From assembly GCF_003574135.1 (NCBI RefSeq), contig NZ_AP018341.1, forward strand, positions 2,703,740-2,767,739: 64,000 bases of DNA. Direction: 5' to 3'. Shown here piece by piece: positions 9,128 through 17,999 of the stretch. This stretch comes from a cyanobacterium endosymbiont of Rhopalodia gibberula (GTDB lineage Bacteria; Cyanobacteriota; Cyanobacteriia; Cyanobacteriales; Microcystaceae). Positions within the stretch are counted from its first letter, which is position 1. Each line of letters begins with the position of its first letter. The position numbers and the translations under genes are program-made. The notes beneath the pieces are model-generated. The model had not been told where the DNA came from and searched no databases. It was given only the letters and a program-made list of their open reading frames with translations.

Positions 9128-10534
9128 TTAAGATAATAATTCCCGGACGTCAGCCACTTCTCCTTTAATGGCTGCAGCCACTACCATTGCTGGACTCATT
9201 AACAAGGTTCGTCCGGTAGATGAGCCCTGACGGCCTTTAAAATTACGGTTAGAGGAGGAGGCACTGATTTGATCTCCTTTTAACTTATCAGGATTCATAG
9301 CCAAACACATCGAACATCCAGCCTCGCGCCATTCGAATCCAGCTTCAACAAAGATTTTATCAAGACCTTCGGCTTCTGCCTGAAGTTTAACCCGTTCTGA
9401 ACCTGGAACTACAAAAGCTTTTACCCCTGCAAAAACCTGGTATCCTTGAGCAAATTTAGCCGCTTCTCTTAAGTCGCTAATACGACCGTTAGTGCAACTC
9501 CCAATAAAGCAAACATCCACTTTAGTACCTTTAATCGGGGTTCCTGGGGAAAGTTGCATATACTGATAAGCCTCTTGGGCAATCGCGCGATCACTATCGG
9601 GTAAACTCTCAGGGGTAGGAATCTCTTCGTCAACTCCAATTCCTTGACCTGGGGTAATTCCCCAAGTAATTGTCGGCTCAATCTCTGCAGCGTCAAACAC
9701 CACAATATCATCGTAGATTGCATCCTTATCAGAGCGGATACTTTTCCACCATTGTACTGCCTCATTCCAATTGTTTCCTGTGGGGACAAAATCTCTCCCA
9801 TTAAGGTAGTCAAAGGTCACTTGATCGGGGTTGACATAGCCACATCTGGCTCCCCCTTCAATAGACATATTACACACCGTCATTCTTTCTTCCATGGACA
9901 TACCATCAAAGGTAGTTCCGGCGTATTCGTAGGCGTAACCAACCCCTCCTTTAACTCCCAATTTACGTATAATATGGAGGATCACATCTTTAGCATATAC
10001 TCCAGAGCTTAAAGTCCCGTTAACTTCAATTCTACGGACTTTTAGCTTAGACAAGGCTAGAGTTTGGGAAGCTAAGATATCCCTAACTTGAGAAGTTCCT
10101 ACCCCAAGAGCGATTGCCCCAAAAGCTCCGTGGGTGGAGGTATGAGAGTCTCCACAGGCAATGGTCATCCCTGGTTGGGTTAACCCTTGTTCTGGTGCGA
10201 TAACATGGACAATTCCTTGATTTCCTGAGCCAATACCGTAGAAGCGGATACCGTTCTCTTTAGCGTTGGTTTCTAACGCTTGAATCATCTCTTCGGCCAG
10301 ATAGTCAGCGAAGGGGCGAGATTGATTTTCTGTCGGGACAATGTGATCGACGGTGGCGACAGTGCGATGACGATACAACACTTTCAGCCCTCTTTCGCGC
10401 AACATAGCGAATGCCTGAGGACTGGTGACTTCGTGAATCAGATGGAGCCCAATAAAGAGTTGGGTTTGTCCTGAAGGTAAAATTCTGACGGTGTGGGCAT
10501 CCCAAACCTTGTCGAATAGGGTTCTTTGACTCAT
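9128..10534 (-). CDS. leuC: 3-isopropylmalate dehydratase large subunit
   Basis: Catalyses isomerisation of 2-isopropylmalate to 3-isopropylmalate in leucine synthesis, with the small subunit LeuD. 468 residues, full length for the family. The three cysteines that hold the 4Fe-4S cluster are visible in [10 protein letters not shown] (about residue 345) and [10 protein letters not shown] (about 407-410). Aconitase-family segments [18 protein letters not shown] and the C-terminal [12 protein letters not shown] also match. Initiation is at ATG 10534 ([14 protein letters not shown]). leuD is not adjacent, as is common in cyanobacteria where leu genes are scattered. The frame is intact, which argues that leucine synthesis is kept. 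Confidence 0.95.
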   Translation of the reverse strand: MSQRTLFDKVWDAHTVRILPSGQTQLFIGLHLIHEVTSPQAFAMLRERGLKVLYRHRTVATVDHIVPTENQSRPFADYLAEEMIQALETNAKENGIRFYGIGSGNQGIVHVIAPEQGLTQPGMTIACGDSHTSTHGAFGAIALGVGTSQVRDILASQTLALSKLKVRRIEVNGTLSSGVYAKDVILHIIRKLGVKGGVGYAYEYAGTTFDGMSMEERMTVCNMSIEGGARCGYVNPDQVTFDYLNGRDFVPTGNNWNEAVQWWKSIRSDKDAIYDDIVVFDAAEIEPTITWGITPGQGIGVDEEIPTPESLPDSDRAIAQEAYQYMQLSPGTPIKGTKVDVCFIGSCTNGRISDLREAAKFAQGYQVFAGVKAFVVPGSERVKLQAEAEGLDKIFVEAGFEWREAGCSMCLAMNPDKLKGDQISASSSNRNFKGRQGSSTGRTLLMSPAMVVAAAIKGEVADVRELLS

Positions 10535-10864
10535 GTAGGTGTACTAACTAAATCTTTTGAAGATACATCGTTTACATATTATTTGTGTATGGTAGCGTTT
10601 TTTTTCCTCTAAAGCTTATCTTTTTTTCTAGTCAGATATTGAGTGTAACCTTTTTTATAGTAAGGGCTAGTCTCCTTTTCAAAAAACTTTATTTATGGTT
10701 TTTGACATTGGAGTGATATATTACTTTTTCTATAAAGAAGCTGAACACAATTAGCTTATAAATATACTCCTGACTGCCAATAAAGATATTTACAACCAAC
10801 TCCTAGTTAAATTTCACTCTAACCTCATTGAGGGTGAAGTAAAGTGTTATAGTATTGATACTAT
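10535..10864. other. 330-base spacer, nothing recognised
   Basis: AT-rich sequence between leuC and the 553-residue unknown protein, with T runs. It should hold the leuC promoter, but I cannot point to a convincing element and see no gene remnant. Confidence 0.4.
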
Positions 10865-12526
10865 TTAGTTAATTTTCTGTTTAGTTAACTTTTGTAATAC
10901 TACCCACAGTTTACTTCCTAATTTTTCTATCCAGGAGATAATCATATCAAGCCATCCTAAGATATCCTCTAAAGGATGTTTAACATACCCTGTAGACTTA
11001 GCTTCGGTTTCAATCCAGTTTGGTGGTATTTCCCTAAGATTATCTCGGGGTTTTGCTTGTTTCAAGGAGGAATAAGTAGACGATATTATTCCAATTAAAT
11101 TATGTTTTTTCTTAATGTCATAGATAGATTTAGAAACATGTTTAAGCTTCTTATTTTTTTTGTTTACTATCTGTTTGCTCTGGTGTTTAAGAGATATCGT
11201 TAGGTCGTCTTCTGAGAATTTGTCTAATTTAGTTTTTCTTTTGGAAGCTTGCGGTAAAGCCATAGGTGAATCAGTTAACTTTTTGGATGAGTTAGAAGTT
11301 GTTTTTTCTAAATAAAGATCATCCCAAGATAACCAGGTATCATCGATACCTTCATTAGTCAGGTCAGTTTGATGTGAACCAAAGTTAGAAGATGAAAAAT
11401 AGGATTTAATAGCTTTAATAGATTGTTTTGGTTTTAATTGAAAATTAGAGTTTTTCTTGCTAAAAAGGTAAATAATAGCCGCAAAAATCAGTTTTCTAAT
11501 TTGAAAAGGATTGTTTGTTTCTTCTATTAAAGATCTGTTTATCCATTTCTGTAGTTTCTGTCTAATCTTTTTGATTGGTTTTACATTGTAACTAATAGTT
11601 TTATATTGAAATAATTTAGGTTTCTTTTGTAGACAAGACGCTTTTTTAAACTTACTTGTTGAATAGACATTAATCGATTGATTGGTTTCAGAGAAAAACT
11701 GTTTTGATTGATAATTTCTGTGAAAATAGTTGGTTTTCGTCTTTTGAGTAACGTTTTTTAGGTATTTGATATTCAAATTAGATGATTGTTTCGCTACACT
11801 ACTGACTGACTGGTGAGCAATTCTAACTCTTAAAAAAGATTCCCCAAATAGATTAAGTCTTGTTGCCATTGGACTTGTTTGCATCCATCGCATTCCTTGC
11901 CAAAACCAGCGTACTGGAGGTAAGACATTTTGGGGGTTAGTCGAAAAGCTAGAGATTAAACCAGGAGTTTTGCGAGATTGAGTTAGTTTGAAGCGACGAT
12001 CATACCAATAGTTAGCAGTTTCCACCTGAATAAGCTTTTGAAGAATTTTTTGTTGACTAGGGGAAAGAAGATCAACAGTCTGATTGTTTGACTTAACTAA
12101 CACTAGATAACAGCTATCTAAAACACTAGCAATTCCTTGAATTGTGAACTGCCTAGTTAAATTGCCGCTATTAGTTTCTGTCTGTGTAACTTGCTCCCCC
12201 AATAGGAATTCAGAAGAGGCTAACCAAGGTTCAATTTCTTGTAAAACTTTATTTAGGGGACGCTCACTATTCAGGGGAAAGGAAGAAATTTCCTCAGAAG
12301 ATAAGGAAATTCGTTCAACAGTTTGTCCCAATTGCCGTCGAACTGTTCGGCCTACTTGCACAAACAAGTACAATGGATAAACAAGAATTTGCGTTCCCCA
12401 CTCAGCCGTAACCCTTAGATGTCGGACAACACGGCTTAGACGATCGCGTAACTCTAAGGACTGACGATTCACGAAATTGAAAAGTCTACTTTTATATGGA
12501 CGACTGGGGGAAGAAGGCATAGGCAT
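10865..12526 (-). CDS. Uncharacterised basic cyanobacterial protein
   Basis: 553 residues, not assignable to a named family by eye. The N-terminal 230 residues look folded and conserved (LRDRLSRVVRHLRVTAEWGT, a hydrophobic ILVYPLYLFVQVG patch, then a region with TQTETNSGNLTRQFTIQGIA and WYDRRFKLTQS). The middle (about 240-500) is very rich in Lys, Asn, Ser and Thr and looks disordered. The C-terminus (EDILGWLDMIISWIEKLGSK) is a conserved-looking amphipathic helix that could contact membrane. No signal peptide or catalytic motif is evident. The gene stands alone between long spacers. The intact frame within AT-rich DNA suggests selection keeps it, while the middle may have lost constraint. Confidence 0.6.
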   Translation of the reverse strand: MPMPSSPSRPYKSRLFNFVNRQSLELRDRLSRVVRHLRVTAEWGTQILVYPLYLFVQVGRTVRRQLGQTVERISLSSEEISSFPLNSERPLNKVLQEIEPWLASSEFLLGEQVTQTETNSGNLTRQFTIQGIASVLDSCYLVLVKSNNQTVDLLSPSQQKILQKLIQVETANYWYDRRFKLTQSRKTPGLISSFSTNPQNVLPPVRWFWQGMRWMQTSPMATRLNLFGESFLRVRIAHQSVSSVAKQSSNLNIKYLKNVTQKTKTNYFHRNYQSKQFFSETNQSINVYSTSKFKKASCLQKKPKLFQYKTISYNVKPIKKIRQKLQKWINRSLIEETNNPFQIRKLIFAAIIYLFSKKNSNFQLKPKQSIKAIKSYFSSSNFGSHQTDLTNEGIDDTWLSWDDLYLEKTTSNSSKKLTDSPMALPQASKRKTKLDKFSEDDLTISLKHQSKQIVNKKNKKLKHVSKSIYDIKKKHNLIGIISSTYSSLKQAKPRDNLREIPPNWIETEAKSTGYVKHPLEDILGWLDMIISWIEKLGSKLWVVLQKLTKQKIN

Positions 12527-12652
12527 TTTAAGTCGCTAACCTCAGCTGCTTTTTCATTATGCCTGAAAGTTGCGGCAAAGGAACTTTATTCAACCAAAAT
12601 TTGATCGGTATTTATGCACATCAAAGAAAATCTAGAGACAATTGTTAATTGA

Positions 12653-12790
12653 TTAAGCACTAGTTTTAGGAACTTCTGCGGGTTCGGTTAAGGTTACCTC
12701 TGGGTTCAACAAAAAAACTTTTGTATAGCCACACTACTAACATTGCTCCCATAATAGGCGCGACCTGAGACAATAAAAATTACAAGATAA
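12653..12790 (-). pseudogene. C-terminal remnant of a membrane protein, possibly MIP/aquaporin type
   Basis: On the minus strand one frame reads QVAPIMGAMLVVWLYKSFFV and the adjacent frame reads LNPEVTLTEPAEVPKTSA then TAA (12653-12655). Together they resemble the last transmembrane helix and tail of a membrane channel split by a frameshift, with an in-frame stop just upstream. The 'VAP..GA' pattern recalls the final helix of MIP channels, but the fragment is too short for a firm name. Confidence 0.3.
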
Positions 12791-13775
12791 AAGCCGGGTT
12801 TCGGCAAAATAAAGCTACCTTTGTATGGTGTCTTAAGTTAATGGATATATTTGTTAAGCGAATGCTGAACAGTTATGTGGATTAGAGTGAGAGCCAATTT
12901 AAATAGTGGGAGGAGCCAATCTAACCAAGGCGAGGCGATAAGTTACATCTAAAATAATGATGACTCTTTCAGACCGGCCGTGACAAAATCATAATGAACC
13001 ACCAGCTGAAAATCTTACTTTGCAATATTCCTAAGATTCTAAAAACTTAATTTCTATAATGATCAAGCTTTTGAAGTTACAAAATGAAGTCAGAATGATA
13101 GTTTTGGAAGTTGTCAACTACTGGCTCATCAGGCTCAATCTAGAAGGGCTAAATTTAATTTTTTAGTTAAATTATTTGCTTTGTTCAATTATTCCTCATT
13201 TAATGTACAGAAAAGAGACCCTCCAAAAATCTTCACTTTGAATTAACTACCAAAGTTAGAGGTTTCTTATACTTCATAAAAAAACAAAGAAGATTGATTA
13301 GCAATATTCTTTCTGATTACTCTGTTACTCAATTGTTAAACTCTTTATAATGGTGCGGAGATTAGCCACAATATTTTGATATAATTATCTTATTCGCTCC
13401 CAGAAGAACCAATATAATCGTGATTATAGAGAAGGCAAAACTTGTCTTACTTCTGCTTCTTAAGCAACTGTATTAATCAGTATTGGTTTACTGTATTTTT
13501 GACTTTAATAGTCTTAGATTGAGTATTTTTGATGAATCAAGCTATCTATTTACTGTTCGTATGCTTGGTTGTTCTTCCGTGCTTATACCAATTGACGTTT
13601 CCGTTCTCGTTAACCTATAGGCTTTTGCGTAAAATTAAAAGGCATTATAAGTAGTAATTAACTTCCGTTTTTTAACCCAAATTATTCTAATTTGCTAATG
13701 TATTAAACATCTTAAATTTGCCGTTAATATGCGATTTTGTTAAGAAATTATTTCATCTTAAGGAGAAGATTCTAC

Positions 13776-14095
13776 TCATTCATCGCGAACCACTTCTACT
13801 GTTTTCATCACATTTTTAGTATCTTTCCACACATAAATATTAGGTTATCGCTATCCTTAATACTCAAAACCTAAGGGAGTAATTGCCTCCTTAATAGCCA
13901 CTTGTTTATCTTGAATTCCTGGAATTTTCGCAACTTTAATCATTTAATTCATCCAAGTTTGATACCATAACTGTTATAAAAAATCAAATCTACTTCTTCT
14001 AAGGCTACGCTATCAATAGAAACAAGTTTATAAATGTGAAGCTCAGCTCCAGATTCAAAAATTTTCTCATGCATGATTAGTCCCAAATTTTCAAT
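13776..14095 (-). pseudogene. Broken gene of unknown family
   Basis: Three coherent minus-strand segments lie in order: SLVIENLGLIMHEKIFESGA followed by ELHIYKLVSIDSVALEEVDL and IFYNSYGIKLG (stop); then IKVAKIPGIQDKQVAIKEAI, TPLGFEY (stops); then PNIYVWKDTKNVMKTVEVVR, DE and TGA at 13776. The second and third share a frame interrupted only by stop codons, which suggests one ancestral protein of over 100 residues now broken. I do not recognise the family. Confidence 0.45.
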
Positions 14096-14184
14096 AACTA
14101 AACTGGTAGATACTACCTGCTAACAGTCATTAATTTCCAACCTTAAAATAATTACCCAAGTCAATGGCTTTTGTCTTTGTCGTC

Positions 14185-14883
14185 TTATCTCTGTTTTCCA
14201 GAAGTTGGATTTCTATTCAGTGAAGGATTTTTAGGTGAATAAGATGAGGAGCGTATTGATGAATTTGTATGTAATTGTTGGCGACCATTACGAATAACAT
14301 TAAGCATACTGTTAAGTTCTTGTTCTAGCTGTGTCAGCACCCCATCAGTATAACTATCGGCATCCTCCTGAAGTTTTTGAGATTCTGCAAAACTTTGCTG
14401 ACGCAATTTTTGCATTTCCGCCGTTGTTAATTGGCGTAACTGTTCCATTTCTGCTACAGTCTGTTTCTGTATTGTCTCACAGTCTTGCTGAACCTGTTGG
14501 CGTAGTTGATTGGCTTCTTGTTGTGCTTGTTGGATGATTCGTGTCTCATCTAAAATTTGCGCTGCCTGTTGCTTAGCTGATTGAATAACTTGTTGTGCGT
14601 AAGCTTCTGCTTCTGTTAAGAGTTGCTCTTCTTGCTCGAGAACCATTAAAGCTTGGCGAATTGACTCAGGAAGTTTATCTCCAATGAGATCGAGTTGATC
14701 GATTAACTTTGCTTCATCAATTATTGTCCATCGTGTTAAAGGAATATGAAAACTTTCGTAAATCATTTCCTGAAGGCGAGCAAGTTCTTGTTGAATATCA
14801 AAATCAACTTCTCGGCGATTGGTCATAGCCTTATTTTGATGGTTGACCGTTTCATTACGGGATGATGGATTTCGGCGTAGCAT
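14185..14883 (-). CDS. Coiled-coil (DivIVA-like) protein, complete copy
   Basis: 232 residues. After a short basic N-terminus comes a conserved block ([20 protein letters not shown], then [20 protein letters not shown]), followed by a long heptad-rich coiled coil from about residue 75 to 195 full of Gln, Glu and Ala (for example [20 protein letters not shown]). The C-terminus is Ser/Asn/Arg-rich and probably disordered. The pattern recalls DivIVA-like or ATP-synthase-b-like scaffolds in cyanobacteria; function unknown. This copy keeps the natural C-terminus, unlike the copy at 15095-15739. It lies behind a truncated coaD duplicate, so it is the displaced partner of the original coaD neighbour pair. 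ATG at 14883. Confidence 0.7.
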   Translation of the reverse strand: MLRRNPSSRNETVNHQNKAMTNRREVDFDIQQELARLQEMIYESFHIPLTRWTIIDEAKLIDQLDLIGDKLPESIRQALMVLEQEEQLLTEAEAYAQQVIQSAKQQAAQILDETRIIQQAQQEANQLRQQVQQDCETIQKQTVAEMEQLRQLTTAEMQKLRQQSFAESQKLQEDADSYTDGVLTQLEQELNSMLNVIRNGRQQLHTNSSIRSSSYSPKNPSLNRNPTSGKQR

Positions 14884-15140
14884 AGAGATTAGGTTAATGG
14901 ACTCTCAAAAAGTATAAATTATGATTGACTTTCACGATAGTACCGATAAATACCTCTAGCTACATTTTCAGGAACTAAATGGCAGATATAACCGCCAAAT
15001 TGTGCAATTTCTTTAACATTACTGCTGCTTAAGAAACTATATTCAGTGGTTTCGGAAAGTGTTTTATTGATGTGGGCCATTTTGAAGTTCTTTCTCAAAG
15101 AAAGATAAAACTCTTAACCCTCTTAACAAAACCCCAACGC
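14286..15140. repeat. Left copy of a 0.88 kb tandem duplication
   Basis: Matches 15142-16022 with a few percent difference. It spans most of the coiled-coil gene plus the 3' part of coaD. It is 26 bases shorter because of a 27-base deletion and a 1-base insertion in the coaD part. The two copies lie directly end to end (15140/15142). Confidence 0.9.
14919..15140 (-). pseudogene. coaD: Truncated duplicate of coaD (C-terminal part only)
   Basis: Begins at the coaD stop (TTA at 14919-14921 on the plus strand) and matches the last part of intact coaD as far as the sequence AACCCCAACGC near 15140, where the duplication ends. Relative to intact coaD it has a 27-base deletion, a 1-base insertion that breaks the frame, and several substitutions. 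It has no start and lacks the N-terminal nucleotide-binding HxGH region, so it cannot encode an enzyme. Confidence 0.9.
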
Positions 15141-15739
15141 TCATTACGAATAACATTAAGCATACTGTTAAGTTCCTGTTCTAGCTGTGTCAGCACCCTA
15201 TCAGTATGACTATCGGCATCCTCCTGAAGTTTTTGAGATTCTGCAAAACTTTGCTGACGTAATTTTTGCATTTCCGCCGTTGTTAATTGGCGTAACTGTT
15301 CCATTTCTGCTACAGTCTGTTTCTGTATTGTCTCACAGTCTTGCTGAACCTGTTGGCGTAGTTGATTGGTTTCTTGTTGTGCTTGTTGGATGATTCGTGT
15401 CTCATCTAAAATTCGCGCTGCCTGTTGCTTAGCTGATTGAATAACTTGTTGTGCGTAAGCTTCTGCTTCTGTTAAGAGTTGCTCTTCCTGCTCGAGAATC
15501 ATTAAAGCTTGGCGAATTGAGTTAGGAAGTTTATTCCCAATGAGATCGAGTTGATCGATTAACTTTGCTTCATCAATTATTGTCCATCGTGTTAGAGGAA
15601 TATGAAAACTTTCGTAAATCATTTCCTGAAGGCGAGTAAGTTCTTGTTGAATATCAAAATCAACTTCTCGGCGATTGGTCATAACCTTATTTTGATGGTT
15701 AACCGTTTTATTACGAGATGATGGATTTCGGCGTAGCAT
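15095..15739 (-). CDS. Chimeric coiled-coil protein (C-terminus replaced by antisense-free read-through into coaD duplicate)
   Basis: 214 residues, nearly identical to the complete copy (14185-14883) up to [11 protein letters not shown] near residue 198. The reading frame then crosses the duplication junction at 15142 into the truncated coaD copy, read in a coaD-unrelated frame, and ends with [15 protein letters not shown]. The natural Ser/Asn-rich tail is therefore lost. Domains are otherwise the same: conserved [11 protein letters not shown] block and long Gln/Glu coiled coil. It sits 35 bases downstream of intact coaD, so it occupies the ancestral operon position. It may be expressed, but may also be a by-product of the duplication. 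Confidence 0.65.
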   Translation of the reverse strand: MLRRNPSSRNKTVNHQNKVMTNRREVDFDIQQELTRLQEMIYESFHIPLTRWTIIDEAKLIDQLDLIGNKLPNSIRQALMILEQEEQLLTEAEAYAQQVIQSAKQQAARILDETRIIQQAQQETNQLRQQVQQDCETIQKQTVAEMEQLRQLTTAEMQKLRQQSFAESQKLQEDADSHTDRVLTQLEQELNSMLNVIRNERWGFVKRVKSFIFL

Positions 15740-16022
15740 AGAGATTAGGTTAATAGACTCTCAAAAAGTATAAATTATGATTGACTTTCACGATAGTACC
15801 GATAAATATCTCTAGCTACATTTTCAGGAACTAAATGGCAGATAGAGCCGCCAAATTGCGCGATTTCCTTAACATTACTGCTGCTTAAGAAACTATATTC
15901 AGTGGTTGTTGCTAAAAAGACGGTTTCTATTTCTTCGGAAAGTGTTTTGTTGGTGTGGGCCATTTGGAGTTCTTTCTCAAAATCTGATAAAACTCTTAAT
16001 CCTCTTAACAAAACCCCAGCGC
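15142..16022. repeat. Right copy of the 0.88 kb tandem duplication
   Basis: From CATTACGAATAAC inside the coiled-coil gene (15142) to CCCCAGCGC inside coaD (16022). Pairs with 14286-15140. The flanking intact coaD start region and the junction show that this unit was copied in direct orientation. Confidence 0.9.
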
Positions 16023-16260
16023 CACGTAATCTAGCATAGTCTACTGTGAGTCCAGTAAAACTATCAACTTTAACATTAGTTAAATGTTGAGTACATTCAC
16101 GAATTTGTCCAACGCGCTTTTCTACGGAAAATAACGAATGTTTATTAGGGTTGCATAACACAGCAACAATAATTTGCTCAAACAACTTTCCCCCCCGTTC
16201 AATAATGTCAAGATGACCGAGGGTAATGGGATCAAAGCTGCCAGGATAAATTGCAATCAC
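15775..16260 (-). CDS. coaD: Phosphopantetheine adenylyltransferase
   Basis: Transfers AMP to 4'-phosphopantetheine to give dephospho-CoA, the fourth step of coenzyme A synthesis. 161 residues, normal length. The nucleotidyltransferase signature [14 protein letters not shown] starts at residue 7 and includes the HxGH-type TLGH. Further matches are [19 protein letters not shown] and the C-terminal [20 protein letters not shown] at 16260. The frame is intact even though its 3' half has been copied into the adjacent tandem duplicate. It is followed 35 bases later by the coiled-coil gene on the same strand. Confidence 0.95.
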   Translation of the reverse strand: MIAIYPGSFDPITLGHLDIIERGGKLFEQIIVAVLCNPNKHSLFSVEKRVGQIRECTQHLTNVKVDSFTGLTVDYARLRGAGVLLRGLRVLSDFEKELQMAHTNKTLSEEIETVFLATTTEYSFLSSSNVKEIAQFGGSICHLVPENVARDIYRYYRESQS

Positions 16261-16382
16261 GAAATTTAGTTGATAAGAAAAGTTAGGTCATTTTCCTACC
16301 TAAAACTCCTCTTGATTAAGGTACGTAAGTCTAAGATACAATTAAAACATAATCTGATTTGTAAAGCCTTAGAAGCTCAACC

Positions 16383-16406
16383 GTATCAGCAACTTGTTGC
16401 TGATAC
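16383..16406. repeat. 24-base palindrome
   Basis: GTATCAGCAAC and GTTGCTGATAC are perfect reverse complements separated by TT. It lies about 120 bases upstream of coaD. It has no T run, so it is not an obvious terminator; it could be a protein-binding site or a relic of a repeat family. Confidence 0.6.
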
Positions 16407-16457
16407 AGTTAGGTGCGGATCGCTCTAGGTTAGGTGGCGATTAATGTACTGGCAACA

Positions 16458-16590
16458 TTAGTACGTATAATCGCCTTTTAAACAACATTGACGAATAAAC
16501 TCAGCCACAAAACTATTCCTGCTCTCGTTTACATCCACTCCAAGAGTATCCACTTCATCTACGAGTCTCTCTCAAACAATATTTACAGTT
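16458..16590 (-). pseudogene. Ribbon-helix-helix (CopG/antitoxin-like) remnant
   Basis: The minus strand reads VNIV, a TGA stop, then ERLVDEVDTLGVDVNESRNS and FVAEFIRQCCLKGDYTY ending in TAA. This fits the short RHH pattern: a beta strand (VNI.LPE), a helix (LVDEVDTLGV) and a second helix preceded by SR (ESRNSFVAEFIRQ). The stop in the first strand and missing start show decay. RHH proteins are often antitoxins or small repressors; no partner toxin is visible. Confidence 0.45.
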
Positions 16591-17076
16591 TTTTCTTCCT
16601 GCTGTGACTGATATTCCCAAGACTTGAAGCAATTATTGAACGATTCATTTGAATTTATTTGTGTTAAATAGCTTTAGTTGAACCTTTAATGAAATCAATT
16701 AGCCTACTGTAATAGGTTTTTAATAAAAGACACCGCCCTCCCTAAATTGAGCTAGAAAAGGATTCACCAGTTGATATCAACAGTATAATTTGTATGATTT
16801 TAGCTAATCTTAATGCTTTATGTATAGTTTTTTAACTAGATGGCATAGATTGATCTCAATGTTCTCACAACCAAATAGAAAGCACAGGCTAAATTTGCCG
16901 GTGTGTTCCCAGGATAGGGAATTCAGAATATGATCTTGTCTAGGGTTTTATCTATTTGCAAGATAGTAAAAAAAATTTTCCCTAAATAAAATATTTTGTT
17001 AAACATAATCGGTGATTGAGATAGATAATGGAGAACTTAACATTTACTTAGATTCTAACTTTTTTTCTAGGTTTTT

Positions 17077-17118
17077 AAAAAAACTTCCTTTAACTTGGAT
17101 GGTTAAAGGAAGTTTTTG
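17077..17118 (-). terminator. Rho-independent terminator of the sugar transferase gene
   Basis: AAAAACTTCCTTTAAC and GTTAAAGGAAGTTTTT form a stem of about 16 bp around a 7-base loop, with T runs on both strands. It lies 58 bases past the stop at 17176 on the minus strand. Confidence 0.85.
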
Positions 17119-17175
17119 ATCTAATGAAATCCTTAATTGAGAAATTTTATTATTATAAGAAATAACCCAATTAAT

Positions 17176-17910
17176 TTAGTAAGCTCCGTTATTTCTAGGG
17201 AAAACTACAACCTCAATGGTTTTAGCCATCACCCAAAGATCCATTAACCAATTGCGGTAATTTACATAGTAGACATCGATTTGAACCCGTTGGGGATAAG
17301 GAATATCATTGCGCCCTGAAACTTGCCATAAACCCGTAATTCCGGGACGAATTGTAAGAACCTTATCAATACGATTCCCGTATTTACAGAGTTCTTCAGG
17401 AACTAAAGGTCGCGGACCGACGACACTCATATTCCCTTTGAGAACATTCCAGAATTGAGGAAATTCATCTAAGCTAGTTAAACGCAAAAATTTCCCAATC
17501 CAAGTAATTCGTGGATCGTCTCTAAGTTTAAAGTTATTTTCAAACTCAGCCCGCATCTGAGGGGAGTTTGCCATCATCGACTCTAGAACCTCATCAGCAT
17601 TATGAACCATAGTTCGGAACTTAATACAGCCGAACTTCTTAAAATTTTTACCAGCTCTCTCTTGGACATAAAAAATGGGTCCAGGAGAACTGGCGGCAAT
17701 TAATAACCCTAAAATCAAATAGAGCGGAGAAAAGAAAATCAAAACAAAGAGAGAAAAACTAATATCAAAGACTCGCTTGGCAACATCTCCATCTAATAAA
17801 GTCTGTGACCATGACCTTTGATATCTTCCTTGGGACAACGAGGGAGTTAAACCTCGTCTCATCAAAGCTTGTAAGGCTTTGACAGAGATAAATTGGCTGT
17901 TAGCAGTCAT
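17176..17910 (-). CDS. Polyprenyl-phosphate sugar-1-phosphate transferase (WcaJ/RfbP family, short form)
   Basis: Starts glycan assembly by transferring a sugar phosphate onto a lipid carrier at the inner membrane. 244 residues: a cytosolic N-terminus, one hydrophobic hairpin (about 50-73, LFVLIFFSPLYLILGLLIAA), then the catalytic domain with ERAGKNF, IKFRTM, a DEFPQFWNVLKGNMSVVGPR block and RPGITGLWQVSGRND. This is the core domain only; the N-terminal multi-helix region of full WcaJ is absent. The ATG at 17910 is preceded by AAGGAG. It follows the glycosyltransferase gene by 89 bases on the same strand, so both probably serve the same cell-surface polysaccharide. The sugar substrate cannot be told. 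Confidence 0.88.
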   Translation of the reverse strand: MTANSQFISVKALQALMRRGLTPSLSQGRYQRSWSQTLLDGDVAKRVFDISFSLFVLIFFSPLYLILGLLIAASSPGPIFYVQERAGKNFKKFGCIKFRTMVHNADEVLESMMANSPQMRAEFENNFKLRDDPRITWIGKFLRLTSLDEFPQFWNVLKGNMSVVGPRPLVPEELCKYGNRIDKVLTIRPGITGLWQVSGRNDIPYPQRVQIDVYYVNYRNWLMDLWVMAKTIEVVVFPRNNGAY

Positions 17911-17920
17911 CTTACTCCTT

Positions 17921-17940
17921 CACATCACATCACATCACAC
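17921..17940. repeat. CACAT short tandem repeat
   Basis: Three units of CACAT and one of CACAC just upstream of the sugar transferase start codon, beside its ribosome binding site. Possible slippage site in the leader. Confidence 0.6.
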
Positions 17941-17999
17941 CACACATTCCCGATCATAAAGCCAGACGACCTAAATTATGGCAATTCTGCTCATAAAAA

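Larger units (their letters stand above)
12527..14184. other. 1.66 kb decayed spacer
   Basis: No intact gene. It carries a possible transporter C-terminal remnant (12653-12790) and a larger broken gene (13776-14095), both on the minus strand and listed separately. The rest is AT-rich without recognisable content. Confidence 0.55.
16261..17175. other. 0.9 kb spacer with inverted repeats and a regulator remnant
   Basis: Contains a 24-base palindrome (16383-16406), an imperfect hairpin around 16434-16475, a ribbon-helix-helix remnant (16458-16590) and the terminator of the downstream-strand sugar transferase (17077-17118). No intact gene. Confidence 0.55.
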
